A stretch of DNA of 64,000 nucleotides, taken from positions 31,417-95,416 of the forward strand of contig NZ_NPJH01000038.1 of NCBI RefSeq assembly GCF_002251365.1, in the 5' to 3' direction. Positions 44,812 through 53,442 of this stretch are shown one piece after another. The notes under the pieces are model-generated. The model did no database searches. It worked only from the letters and a program-made list of their open reading frames with translations, and was not told the DNA's origin. The translations under genes were made by a program, and so were the position numbers. The number at the start of each line of letters is the position of its first letter. Positions within the stretch are counted from its first letter, which is position 1. This DNA comes from Prevotella sp. P3-122 (GTDB lineage Bacteria > Bacteroidota > Bacteroidia > Bacteroidales > Bacteroidaceae).

Positions 44812-45872
44812 TTCATCTTGGGTTTAGGCAGTCGTGACATTATTTCCTTGAATAGCCATGCCAGACACAGGCTGGCAATGATGTAGAGCAGCAGTCCCGC
44901 ATAGTGGTCGCCACAGCGCGAGATGGGTATGAATATCTTGCGTGTTATGGGGTGGCATACGAATAGTGCTGCGCTAATCTCGCCCATCCATACTGCTGCC
45001 CACATGATGCTCTTCGCACGGGCAAGCAGCTTGGCCAGTGCGGCGCAGGCCGCTATGATGACGATGGGTGTGAGTGTCCAGCCTATTACGCTACAGCTCG
45101 TAACGATGGCCAGAAGCGACAGCAGCACTGTAAGCGCGGCCAGCGTGGGGGTGGAGATGGCGAGCGGACGGTCAATGATGCGTGCTGCGAGGATGCCTGC
45201 ACCGAAGGGCAGCATGCCTCCTGGGAAGTTGTAGCGGTAGCTGTTGATGGCCTCGCCCATAGGCGGCAGGCATAGCTGTATGCCTACGCAGACGGCCATG
45301 AGCAGTGCCGTGACGGCCCAGTGGCTGCGGTAGAGCAGAAGGCGGTAGACTATGTATAGTTGCAGCATAAGCCCGAAGAACCAGTACGGCCCGGGCCATA
45401 TCTGATGGTCAGGGTCTGGCAGCAGGTTGTTGACCATAAGCAGCTGGGCAACAATCTGCGTCACGTCGTAGTGCCAGCGGCCAGGTGTCATGGCGTCGAC
45501 CATGGTGAAGGCTGCAAATCCGACTATCATCATGCTGAAGAGTTTCAGGAAGTGGTAGCGGGTGAACTGCCATACGCCTGGCTTCTGCTGCGCGTTGCCA
45601 TATTTCTTTTCCAGGCCGTAGGCACTGAGGAACAGGAATACGGGTACGCCATAGTGGCCGAAGAACGATATCCAGTGCATGGGCAGCAGTGCGTCGGCAT
45701 TTGTGGTTACGCGCCACAGCCAGTCTACGTTGCCCTGATTGTATTCATACTCGTTCTCCTTAACCACGGGACCGAGCCAGTGGCAGTAGTTGTGCAGGAA
45801 TATGCCCATTATGGCCAGTCCTCTCATGGCGTTGCATTCCGCCCGTGTAAGCAGTGAGTTGTCGGTGTTCAT
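44808..45872 (-). CDS. Acyltransferase family 3 membrane protein (first in operon)
   Basis: 354 residues. AMRGLAIMGIFLHNYCHWLG at the N-terminus and YGVPVFLFLSAYGLEKKYG carry the conserved His and FLSAYGL motif. It is a paralogue of the next gene but clearly diverged. Starts and stops overlap the neighbours by 4 bp. Confidence 0.85.
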   Translation of the reverse strand: MNTDNSLLTRAECNAMRGLAIMGIFLHNYCHWLGPVVKENEYEYNQGNVDWLWRVTTNADALLPMHWISFFGHYGVPVFLFLSAYGLEKKYGNAQQKPGVWQFTRYHFLKLFSMMIVGFAAFTMVDAMTPGRWHYDVTQIVAQLLMVNNLLPDPDHQIWPGPYWFFGLMLQLYIVYRLLLYRSHWAVTALLMAVCVGIQLCLPPMGEAINSYRYNFPGGMLPFGAGILAARIIDRPLAISTPTLAALTVLLSLLAIVTSCSVIGWTLTPIVIIAACAALAKLLARAKSIMWAAVWMGEISAALFVCHPITRKIFIPISRCGDHYAGLLLYIIASLCLAWLFKEIMSRLPKPKMK

Positions 45873-47695
45873 TTTGCTGGTTTCAGTTTGTCGTAGTCGG
45901 TTGTTGCCTTTAGCAGCCGCGGCCGCATCTCGTCGTAGCTGTCGCTCAGTATGTCGTACTCCGCATGGTAGTCGGGTGCGCTGATGCCTGCCAGATGCAG
46001 CAGCATGTGTGGCAGTGCGTCGGTCATCAGCCTGCGGTTGCGTGCCGCCCTGATGCGTGCCGTTAGCTCCGGGTGTCTGCGCCTGTATTTTGGTGAGGTG
46101 TATATCCAGAACGGAATTTCGAACTCATACCGTGCGAGGTCGTAGTCGATGGCGGCTGAGTGGTTGCGGCAGATGAAGCCGCGTGTGCCCTCGTAGCATT
46201 CCTCGCCGTGGTCGGGCATGTATATCACTACGGCATCGCTGTCCTTGTACAGGCGTACTATGCGGTCAACGATGGAGTCGTTGTACAGCGTGGCATTGTC
46301 GTAGTCGGCGAGCATGCGGCGCTCCCTCAAGTCAAGCTCCGGCCGTAGTGTATCGTAGGTGCTCACCCATATCTTCTTCCTCGCAGCGGGATAGCGCTGC
46401 TTGTAGGCAACGTGCTGCCCGAGCAGGTGGAAGATGGTCAGCGACCGTGCGCCCTCCTGGTCTTTCAGCTGCCTGTAGTCATCGAGCAGTCCGTCGTCGT
46501 ATCTGTGAACGGTGGCGTTGCGCGAGTCGAACATGCGGCTGCTCAGTATGGGGTTGTTGAGGAAGAAACCGCCGCTGAAGTCGTAGACGGCCTCCTTGGC
46601 ACGGGGCAGGAACTGGTTGGTGATGAATGTCACGTGGTAGCCAGCCTGACGGAACAGCTCGGGGAAGAGAGGATAGTCGCACCAGTCGCCCTCCTGCCCG
46701 ATGACGTGCATGGAGAAGATGTTCTTGAAGCAGAAGCTGGTGAGGTTCCATGGCGACACCACGTCGGTGTATTTCGTCAGCAGCCCCGACCGTTCCAGTG
46801 CCGACTGCCGTGGCGTGGTCTTCACCGCGTAGCCGTATTGGCTGGAGTGGTGACGGCCGAAGCTCTCGCCAATGATGAGCACTATGTGTGGCGAGGTATA
46901 CGAGCAGCTGTCCACCCTTGCCTTTGTTGACGCGCCTATGAGCTGCTCTATCTGTCTTGCGGCAAGCTGGTTGCTGCGTATGCTGAACGCTAACCTGTAG
47001 ATGGGCATGTACATCACGCCGTGGTCCTTGGCCGTGAGCAGGTGCTCCACCTCGCCCACGCTGCTGGCTGACATCAGCCTGTGGCATCCCGCCTTGTTGC
47101 CGGCACTTGCCACTGTTGCCCACACCACCACTGCAGCCACAATGATGCCGGCGACTGGCTCAACGGCTGCCATGCGTGCCCGCAGCCGCTGAATGCGTCC
47201 AAGGGCGAGCATGCGGCGGCGATAGCTGAGCTTACGGAAGATGCGGCGGCGCAACGACCATGCCACATGCAGTGCCAGCACGCACACGACGTTGCCTACC
47301 GGACCGCGAAGAACCTCAGGCGTTAGGTAGGAGCGCAGAAACTCTCCTGCCTCGCGGCTGTCGGTCTCGCCGACAAGCATGAGCATCGACGGATTGAGCG
47401 TGGAGCCGAACTTGCCAAAGCAATATACATCGGCCAGGGCCGTGGCATAGAGAACGGTATATGCCACTGCACGGCCAATACCACGCAGGCGGCGCGGCAA
47501 GAGGCTAAGCACAAGACAGGCCGCATAGTCATCGACAAACAGCTCAAGCCACAGATTCTCGTAGAGCGTCGCCCCACGGGTGTCGGGAAGGGTGCTAAGA
47601 GCACACACGGCTCCCAGAATATACATAAATACGAAGAAACCCACATTGCGGTATATGGGTATCAGCGGTAATGCCAGCAGCTTCCTTATCTTCAT
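45869..47695 (-). CDS. Phosphoethanolamine transferase-like sulfatase-fold protein (EptA/LtaS type)
   Basis: 608 residues from the ATG at 47695 (MKIRKLLALPL), which lies at the start of the hydrophobic N-terminus. Several membrane spans occupy the first 210 residues. The periplasmic catalytic domain begins near IVLIIGESFGRHHSS, in which Ser278 of GES takes the place of the usual Thr nucleophile, and continues to YMPDHGEECYEG. It would move phosphoethanolamine from phosphatidylethanolamine to an envelope acceptor. It opens the operon; no obvious promoter box was found in front. Confidence 0.85.
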   Translation of the reverse strand: MKIRKLLALPLIPIYRNVGFFVFMYILGAVCALSTLPDTRGATLYENLWLELFVDDYAACLVLSLLPRRLRGIGRAVAYTVLYATALADVYCFGKFGSTLNPSMLMLVGETDSREAGEFLRSYLTPEVLRGPVGNVVCVLALHVAWSLRRRIFRKLSYRRRMLALGRIQRLRARMAAVEPVAGIIVAAVVVWATVASAGNKAGCHRLMSASSVGEVEHLLTAKDHGVMYMPIYRLAFSIRSNQLAARQIEQLIGASTKARVDSCSYTSPHIVLIIGESFGRHHSSQYGYAVKTTPRQSALERSGLLTKYTDVVSPWNLTSFCFKNIFSMHVIGQEGDWCDYPLFPELFRQAGYHVTFITNQFLPRAKEAVYDFSGGFFLNNPILSSRMFDSRNATVHRYDDGLLDDYRQLKDQEGARSLTIFHLLGQHVAYKQRYPAARKKIWVSTYDTLRPELDLRERRMLADYDNATLYNDSIVDRIVRLYKDSDAVVIYMPDHGEECYEGTRGFICRNHSAAIDYDLARYEFEIPFWIYTSPKYRRRHPELTARIRAARNRRLMTDALPHMLLHLAGISAPDYHAEYDILSDSYDEMRPRLLKATTDYDKLKPAK

Positions 47696-47769
47696 TGTTA
47701 CTATATATTTCTTTTGCAAAAATAATGCAAATACATGACATGACAAAGAAAAAACAGCATTTACTTTCT

Positions 47770-48121
47770 AGGGTGTCCAATTTGATGTGCAAAAATTGAA
47801 TATCTTAATTCTTAACTTCATGTCGGTAATTGTCGCGCTGTAAGCGCAAAAGCGCATAGCCCAGGGTAGAGCGTAGCGACACCCTGGGTTATTTCATGTA
47901 GGTGAGGGTCGCGCTGTAAGCGCAAAAGCAGGACAAATAACGCTTTTGCGCTTACAGCGCGCATGGACAATGCCACCTTACACCCAGGGTGCCGCTGCGC
48001 TCTACCCTGGGCTATGCGCTTTTGCGCCTACAGCGCGTGCTGGTCAATATATTTTCTGCGAACAAGTAGTCAGAGTAAATCAGGAACAGTCCCATTTTGG
48101 GTACAACAAACTGTACACCCT
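47770..48121. repeat. Miniature inverted-repeat element, longest copy (A)
   Basis: The left end reads AGGGTGTCCAATTTGATG and the right end is the inverse of AGGGTGTACAGTTTGTTG. Inside are three or more hairpin blocks made of CGCGCTGTAAGCGCAAAAGC and its inverse, plus CCCAGGGTAGAGCG...CACCCTGGG hairpins in both orientations. It carries no gene. It looks like a composite of two elements nested in each other. Confidence 0.75.
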
Positions 48122-48184
48122 AATTATTAAATGAAGTGGGTGAAACCGTTTGCCATAGGAGATGAATACGTTTGCATCCCTGAT

Positions 48185-48245
48185 AAGGTTAATAACCTTA
48201 CGGCTGAAAGGTTATTAACCTTGCGGCCTTAAGGTTATTAACCTT
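48185..48245. repeat. Array of three palindromes AAGGTTATTAACCTT with 23-bp period
   Basis: Copies start at 48185, 48208 and 48231 (the first has AAGGTTAATAACCTT). Spacers are 8 bp and G/C-rich (ACGGCTGA, GCGGCCTT). A single further half-like site is near 48335. The neighbouring 48246-48429 shows nothing else. Confidence 0.85.
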
Positions 48246-48429
48246 ATCGGCAATGATATATATGCATAGACCACGCAACAATATATTGTCACTCGAGATA
48301 TAGCATGAACCGCAAATATGAATACGCCACAGACAAGATTTATAACCTTAGCGGCAATGAAGGTAACAAATACAGAGCACACTGCTATAAATATAAATGG
48401 TAATCACTCGAAATGTCGGATGACCCTAT

Positions 48430-48543
48430 TTCATGTAGGATAATGACGCGCTGAAAGCGCAAAAGCGTAGATAACAGCTGGATAAATAACGCTTTTGCCC
48501 TTTCTTGCTACTGATTTTTGTACATCAAACTGTACACCCTACT
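48430..48543. repeat. Miniature inverted-repeat element (C, left end worn)
   Basis: The right end, CTGATTTTTGTACATCAAAC then TGTACACCCT, is the inverse of the left arm of the element at 56010. The left side carries GCGCTGAAAGCGCAAAAGCG but no terminal sequence I can recognise. Confidence 0.6.
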
Positions 48544-48628
48544 TAATTATCTCACGACTGCATACACCTATTGGTTCACTACAAGCGGCATGGAGTAGCC
48601 GCTTTTAGCTTTATGCGGCATAAGCATG

Positions 48629-48660
48629 AAGGCGTGCCCTTGTGAAATTGGGCACGCCTT
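48629..48660 (-). terminator. Terminator after the first GH127 gene
   Basis: An 11-bp stem, AAGGCGTGCCC / GGGCACGCCTT, seven bases beyond the stop codon on the minus strand. A second hairpin (AAGCGGC / GCCGCTT) lies at 48583-48604. Confidence 0.8.
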
Positions 48661-48666
48661 CCGTTA

Positions 48667-51099
48667 TCAGTTGACTTTCCACTCTATGATTCCTCCACTG
48701 TAGCCTTTGCGGAGCTGGGCCTCGATTTTCAGTCCGGTGGTGGTCACGGGCTTGAAGTCTACGCTGTTGTAGCAGTCCCTCTCCGTGCCGTATGGCGTAT
48801 GGTTTTCCACCTCGCGCCATGTCTCGCCGTCGCGGTAGTAGAGCTTCCAGTACTCCGGAGCACGGTAGCTACCGTCGTAGTGGTCGAAGTCGAGCCAGTA
48901 AACCTGCACGTTGCTCACCTCGTAAGGCTTGTCAAACTGGTAGGCGATAGACTCCAGAGTGCCCACCTTTAGCCACCAGTAGTGATATGGCTTCGATGTG
49001 TCTGACGAGCGGGTAGGCTCCCACTGGTCATTGACGCCCCATGCCTCACCCTCGACTGCTGCTGTCTCGGGTGCGTCCTTCTGTATAGCGCTGCGGTAGA
49101 ACACGGTGCGTGCCTTCGACGCTATGGTAGGCTCGGGCTTCACGTGGGTGTATATCGGTGACTCGGGAATCCATACTGCCATCTTGTCGTAGCCGCGGTT
49201 GTTCCATGTGGAGTAGGGGATGGCCTTGAAAGTCGTTGCCGTAACGGTGCCGTCGCTGTTGGTCTGCTCGGCCTGTCCTGAGAGTTCCACTATGCCCCTG
49301 AGCTTGTCACCGACATATTCGGCCTTGATGTCGGCAGACGGGATGATGGCCTTGTTGAACACGTCCTTGTCGGGCTGGTCCTGTCCCTCAAGACAGTATA
49401 CCACCGGGCCTCGCTGCAGGGCTGTCTTTCCCCGGTCGTCATTGACATTGTCGTTTGCCTTGATGCGCCTTACCTCCATGTCCATGGCTATCTCCACCTT
49501 GTCGCCACGCTTCCATTTGCGGTCGATGACGGCATATCCGTTGACAATCTCGGGCTGTATGGTCTGCCCGTTGAGCCTAATGGTGTAGCTGCCCTTGCTG
49601 TCGGCAAAGCTGTAGAGGTTGTTGGCAACGGGACGGTCTGATAGCCATGAGGGGATGCGGAGCATGACTTTCCATTGCGACTGCTTTCTGGGGTTGATGG
49701 TGATGGCCACGTTTCCGTCCCAAGGATATTGTGTGGTCTGGCTGATTTTCACCTTGTTGCCATTGGCGTTGATGTCTGCATCGCCCTGGATGTACAGGTT
49801 CACGAAGACGTCATTGCCCTGAGTGGCATAGATGTAGTTGGGCACGCTGGCAACGAAGCGGGTGACATTGCCTGGGCAGCAGGCGCAGCCAAACCACTTC
49901 TGGCGGTGGTGCTGTCCCATGGACTCAAGTGGGTTGTCGTAGAAGAACTTATCACCGTCGAGGGACACGCCGCTGAGCACGCCGTTGTAGAGTGCTCGCT
50001 CGTAAACGTCAACATACTTGGCATCGCCCGTCGCGAGGAACATGCGGTAGTTCCAGTATACGTTGGCAATGGCTGCGCAAGTCTCAGCGTATGCGGTCAT
50101 ATTGTTGAGCTCGTAGTTGGGACCGAAGCCCTCCCCCTGCGCGCGGCTGCCTATGCCTCCGGTGATGAACAGCTTCTTCGATGCCATGTTGTCCCAGATG
50201 CGCTCCAGGGCATGGAAGTAGGCTGTGTCGCCAGTCAGCGACGCCACGTCGGCAACACCAGAGTAGAGATATCCGGCTCTTACGGCGTGACCGACAATCT
50301 CGTCCTGTGTCAGAATGGGCTTGTGGTCCTGTGAGTACTCGCTGAGCCTGTGTCCGTCTGTGCCTCGTCCAGTCTCCTCTACGAAGTAGCGCGCCATGTC
50401 AAGGTAACGCCTATTGTTGGTCACGAGGTAGAGCTTGCAGAGAGCCATCTCTACGATGGGGTGGCCTGACGGACGGTGTATCTGTCCCTCGGCAGGGCCG
50501 AACGTCTTGCAGATGAGGTCGGCATTGCGTATGGCTACGTTGAGGAACGTGCGCTTGCCCGTGGCCTTGTAGTGGGCAACGGCACTTTCAATCATGTGTC
50601 CGGAGTTATATAGCTCGTGCGAGTTGATTTTCTCCCACTTGCTCTTGCCCCACCATCCTGACAGGCGTGTGCACTTATTGGTGACGCATGTGGTGAGGTA
50701 ACCGTCGGGCTCCTGTGCCTTTGCGATGATGTTGATTACGCTGTCGAGGTAATGGTCGAGCTTGGCATCGTATTTTACGGCAAGGCTGTAGCTGGCGCCC
50801 TCGATGACCTTGTAGGGGTCGGTGTCGTCGAACGAGAAGTCTCCACGGTGCTCGCCCTTGATGAGTCCTGCCGCTATGGCGAAGTTGTCGAATCGCCCGT
50901 TGACCTCGCACTCATGGAATGCGGAGGGTATGCTGACGGTGCGGTTGACCTCTATGCGCGGCAACCAGAAATTGTCGTTGAGGTGTACTTTGTTGAATGG
51001 CACCTCGCGTATTTGCTGCTTGTCAGCCTTTGGGGCGGCTATGCCTGTTGCCGACACAAAGGCCATGGCCACGAGAATGAGTTTGCTGTTGTTCATCAT
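48667..51099 (-). CDS. GH127 beta-L-arabinofuranosidase (first copy)
   Basis: 810 residues with a signal peptide (cleavage near GIA-A). The (alpha/alpha)6 barrel is typical of GH127 (former DUF1680). The zinc-thiolate site is visible: Glu339 and Cys341 in AETCAA, then Cys407-Cys408 in CACCPGN, the first being the expected nucleophile. The C-terminal 120 residues form an F5/8-type (discoidin-like) binding module. The enzyme removes beta-L-arabinofuranose from plant glycans. It is divergent from the GH97-GH127 pair. Confidence 0.88.
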   Translation of the reverse strand: MMNNSKLILVAMAFVSATGIAAPKADKQQIREVPFNKVHLNDNFWLPRIEVNRTVSIPSAFHECEVNGRFDNFAIAAGLIKGEHRGDFSFDDTDPYKVIEGASYSLAVKYDAKLDHYLDSVINIIAKAQEPDGYLTTCVTNKCTRLSGWWGKSKWEKINSHELYNSGHMIESAVAHYKATGKRTFLNVAIRNADLICKTFGPAEGQIHRPSGHPIVEMALCKLYLVTNNRRYLDMARYFVEETGRGTDGHRLSEYSQDHKPILTQDEIVGHAVRAGYLYSGVADVASLTGDTAYFHALERIWDNMASKKLFITGGIGSRAQGEGFGPNYELNNMTAYAETCAAIANVYWNYRMFLATGDAKYVDVYERALYNGVLSGVSLDGDKFFYDNPLESMGQHHRQKWFGCACCPGNVTRFVASVPNYIYATQGNDVFVNLYIQGDADINANGNKVKISQTTQYPWDGNVAITINPRKQSQWKVMLRIPSWLSDRPVANNLYSFADSKGSYTIRLNGQTIQPEIVNGYAVIDRKWKRGDKVEIAMDMEVRRIKANDNVNDDRGKTALQRGPVVYCLEGQDQPDKDVFNKAIIPSADIKAEYVGDKLRGIVELSGQAEQTNSDGTVTATTFKAIPYSTWNNRGYDKMAVWIPESPIYTHVKPEPTIASKARTVFYRSAIQKDAPETAAVEGEAWGVNDQWEPTRSSDTSKPYHYWWLKVGTLESIAYQFDKPYEVSNVQVYWLDFDHYDGSYRAPEYWKLYYRDGETWREVENHTPYGTERDCYNSVDFKPVTTTGLKIEAQLRKGYSGGIIEWKVN

Positions 51100-51293
51100 C
51101 TGATCTGTTTTTGTTGTTTAGGTTACTGTTGAGGGATGGGATTAGGCCTGATGCCTCACCACAGCCACAAAATTATGAAAAATATGCCAATGTCACGACA
51201 ACAAAACTCTACAAAGATGCAAAAAAAGTCTAAATTGGATGTATTTCATATTTTTGTGTACGTTCATGACACTCTGCGTTAGTGTTTTTTTGC

Positions 51294-51301
51294 TATCTTT
51301 G
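51294..51301 (+). promoter_or_regulatory. -7 box of the GH97-GH127 pair
   Basis: TATCTTTG preceded by a T-run. No good TTTG lies at the right distance, so the -33 element is weak. The 315-bp gap between the divergent GH genes (51100-51415) otherwise shows nothing distinct. Confidence 0.5.
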
Positions 51302-51415
51302 CAAGAGAAAGCCGCACTTCATCCCTAAGGGCTTTGGTGATGAGCATGAAAACCAATCGGCTATAGGCACCGGACATGTCGTTGTCTGCCCGAACACAAC
51401 TAACCTTTTACAATT

Positions 51416-53392
51416 ATGACGAAACTTAAATTTATTCTAATTCTGTTTCTCGCTTACTTTGCGCAGCGTGTAGCCATGGCAAAGGACTTCACCGTGTGCT
51501 CTCCCAACGGTAGGGTAGAGGCGGTGGTGTCGGCATCTGACAAGCTGACGCTGAAGGTTTGCCTCGACGGAAAGACACTGGCCTGCGCCCAGGACATATC
51601 GCTCGTAGTGGACAACGGACGGAAGGTGCCGCAGAATGGAAAGGCGAGGAAGACTGCTGCAAAGAAATTGAGCGAGAAGATTGACGCCCCGTTCTACCGG
51701 CAGGCCTCGTTTGATTTTGCGGCCAGGACGATAACTCTGTCTCTTGGCGACGGCTTTGCCCTGGAGGTGCTGGCCTGCGACGAGGGAGTGGCCTACCGCT
51801 TTACCACGTCAAGGAAGGGAGAGACCGTCATAGTGGACGAGAACGCCAGCTTCGCATTCACAAAGAATGACAGGGCGTGGCTTGCATATTCTACCAACGA
51901 CAAAGCCCCGTTCGCCATGGCATTCCAGAACACATACCACCAGACGGCCATAGACACGGCACAATCGCTGCCTGCATTCCTACCGGCAACAGTAGACTGC
52001 GGCAATGCCAAGGTGACCATACTTGAGTCTGACCTGGTGAGCTATCCGGGAATGTTCGTACAGGCAGACGGTGGCAAGCTGAGGGCACTGTTCGCACCAT
52101 ACCCGAAGACCATGAAGCGATATCCATGGAGAAGCATGACCTACGTAGGTGAGACGGAGAAGTATATTGCCAAGTCGCAGGGACAAAGGACATACCCCTG
52201 GCGCATCATCGCCGTGGCAGAGAACGACTGTGACATGCCCGTCAACAACATGGTGTATGCCCTGGCAAGACCATCGAGGGTCGGGGACTGTTCGTGGATA
52301 AAGCCGGGAAAGGTGGCATGGGACTGGTGGAACGACTGGAACCTTAAAGGCGTCGACTTCAAGGCAGGCATCAACTATGAGACATACATTTATTATATAG
52401 ACTTTGCAGCCAGCCACGGACTGGAATATGTGATACTCGACGAGGGATGGTATGACTCCAAGAGCGGGGACATGATGCGCCCGATTGACGACATAAGGCT
52501 GCCGGAACTGATCAGCTATGCACGGACAAAGGGTGTGGGCATTGTGCTATGGACGGTCTTTAACGTCCTCGACGAGAACCTTGAGCAGATTTGCAGTCAT
52601 TACGCCGGGATGGGAGTGAAGGGACTGAAGGTTGACTTCATGGACCGTGATGACCAGACGGCCGTGGAGATGGTGGAGAGAATTGCCGATGCCACGGCCC
52701 GCCATCATCTGCTTCTTGACTTGCACGGCATATACAAGCCAGTGGGACTGAACAGGACGTATCCGAACATCCTCAACTACGAGGCTGTGTTCGGAATGGA
52801 GGAGGCCAGATGGACAGACATGAGTCAGCATGACATGCCGCTGTATGACGTGACGTTCCCATATATCAGAATGATGTCTGGACAGGTGGACTTTACGCCG
52901 GGTGCAATGAGGAACGGCACGCGGAAAGACTGGAGAGCCATATACGAGAAGCCTGTCTCCATGGGCACGAGGTGTCACCAGGCTGCATGCTATGTAGTTC
53001 AGGACAGCCCGTTCACCATGCTTGCAGACTCGCCGACCAGCTACGAGGCGGATGAGACATATACGCGGTTTATCGCTGCACTGCCTGTGGTGTTCGACGA
53101 GACACGCATCGTTGATGGCGAGATAGGCAAGTATATTGTCACGGCCAGACGCAAGGGCAATGACTGGTATGTGGCTGGACAGACCAACTGGGACGCAAGG
53201 GACATTGCCCTGAAGCTCGAATTCCTGACAGAGGGCAAGACATACAAGGCAACGCTCATGGCGGACGGGGTGAATGCCGATCATGACGCGGAAGACTATA
53301 AAATCTCTGACCTTGTGGTCGATAATGGCAGAGTTGCAGATATCAGAATGGCGCAGGGCGGTGGCTTCCTCATGAAGATTTCTCCCCTTTAA
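51416..53392 (+). CDS. Glycoside hydrolase family 97, retaining type (second copy)
   Basis: 658 residues with a signal peptide (cleavage after AMA). Asp407 in GLKVDFM and Glu456 in LNYEAVFG match the nucleophile and acid/base of retaining GH97 alpha-galactosidase-type enzymes. The LDEGWYD and KVAWDWWNDW segments are family hallmarks. It lies 50 bp before a GH127 gene in the same direction, so the two enzymes are expected to act on the same arabinose/galactose-containing polymer. Confidence 0.88.
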   Translation: MTKLKFILILFLAYFAQRVAMAKDFTVCSPNGRVEAVVSASDKLTLKVCLDGKTLACAQDISLVVDNGRKVPQNGKARKTAAKKLSEKIDAPFYRQASFDFAARTITLSLGDGFALEVLACDEGVAYRFTTSRKGETVIVDENASFAFTKNDRAWLAYSTNDKAPFAMAFQNTYHQTAIDTAQSLPAFLPATVDCGNAKVTILESDLVSYPGMFVQADGGKLRALFAPYPKTMKRYPWRSMTYVGETEKYIAKSQGQRTYPWRIIAVAENDCDMPVNNMVYALARPSRVGDCSWIKPGKVAWDWWNDWNLKGVDFKAGINYETYIYYIDFAASHGLEYVILDEGWYDSKSGDMMRPIDDIRLPELISYARTKGVGIVLWTVFNVLDENLEQICSHYAGMGVKGLKVDFMDRDDQTAVEMVERIADATARHHLLLDLHGIYKPVGLNRTYPNILNYEAVFGMEEARWTDMSQHDMPLYDVTFPYIRMMSGQVDFTPGAMRNGTRKDWRAIYEKPVSMGTRCHQAACYVVQDSPFTMLADSPTSYEADETYTRFIAALPVVFDETRIVDGEIGKYIVTARRKGNDWYVAGQTNWDARDIALKLEFLTEGKTYKATLMADGVNADHDAEDYKISDLVVDNGRVADIRMAQGGGFLMKISPL

Positions 53393-53442
53393 CTTCCCCA
53401 TAACTCCCCTTTAAAAAATAAACTAACTATTAAATATTGACA

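Noticed and set aside
47834..48040. Small protein genes within the CCCAGGGT hairpins
   Set aside because: The frames come from palindromic repeat sequence that recurs at 56 kb. They have no consistent start or promoter.
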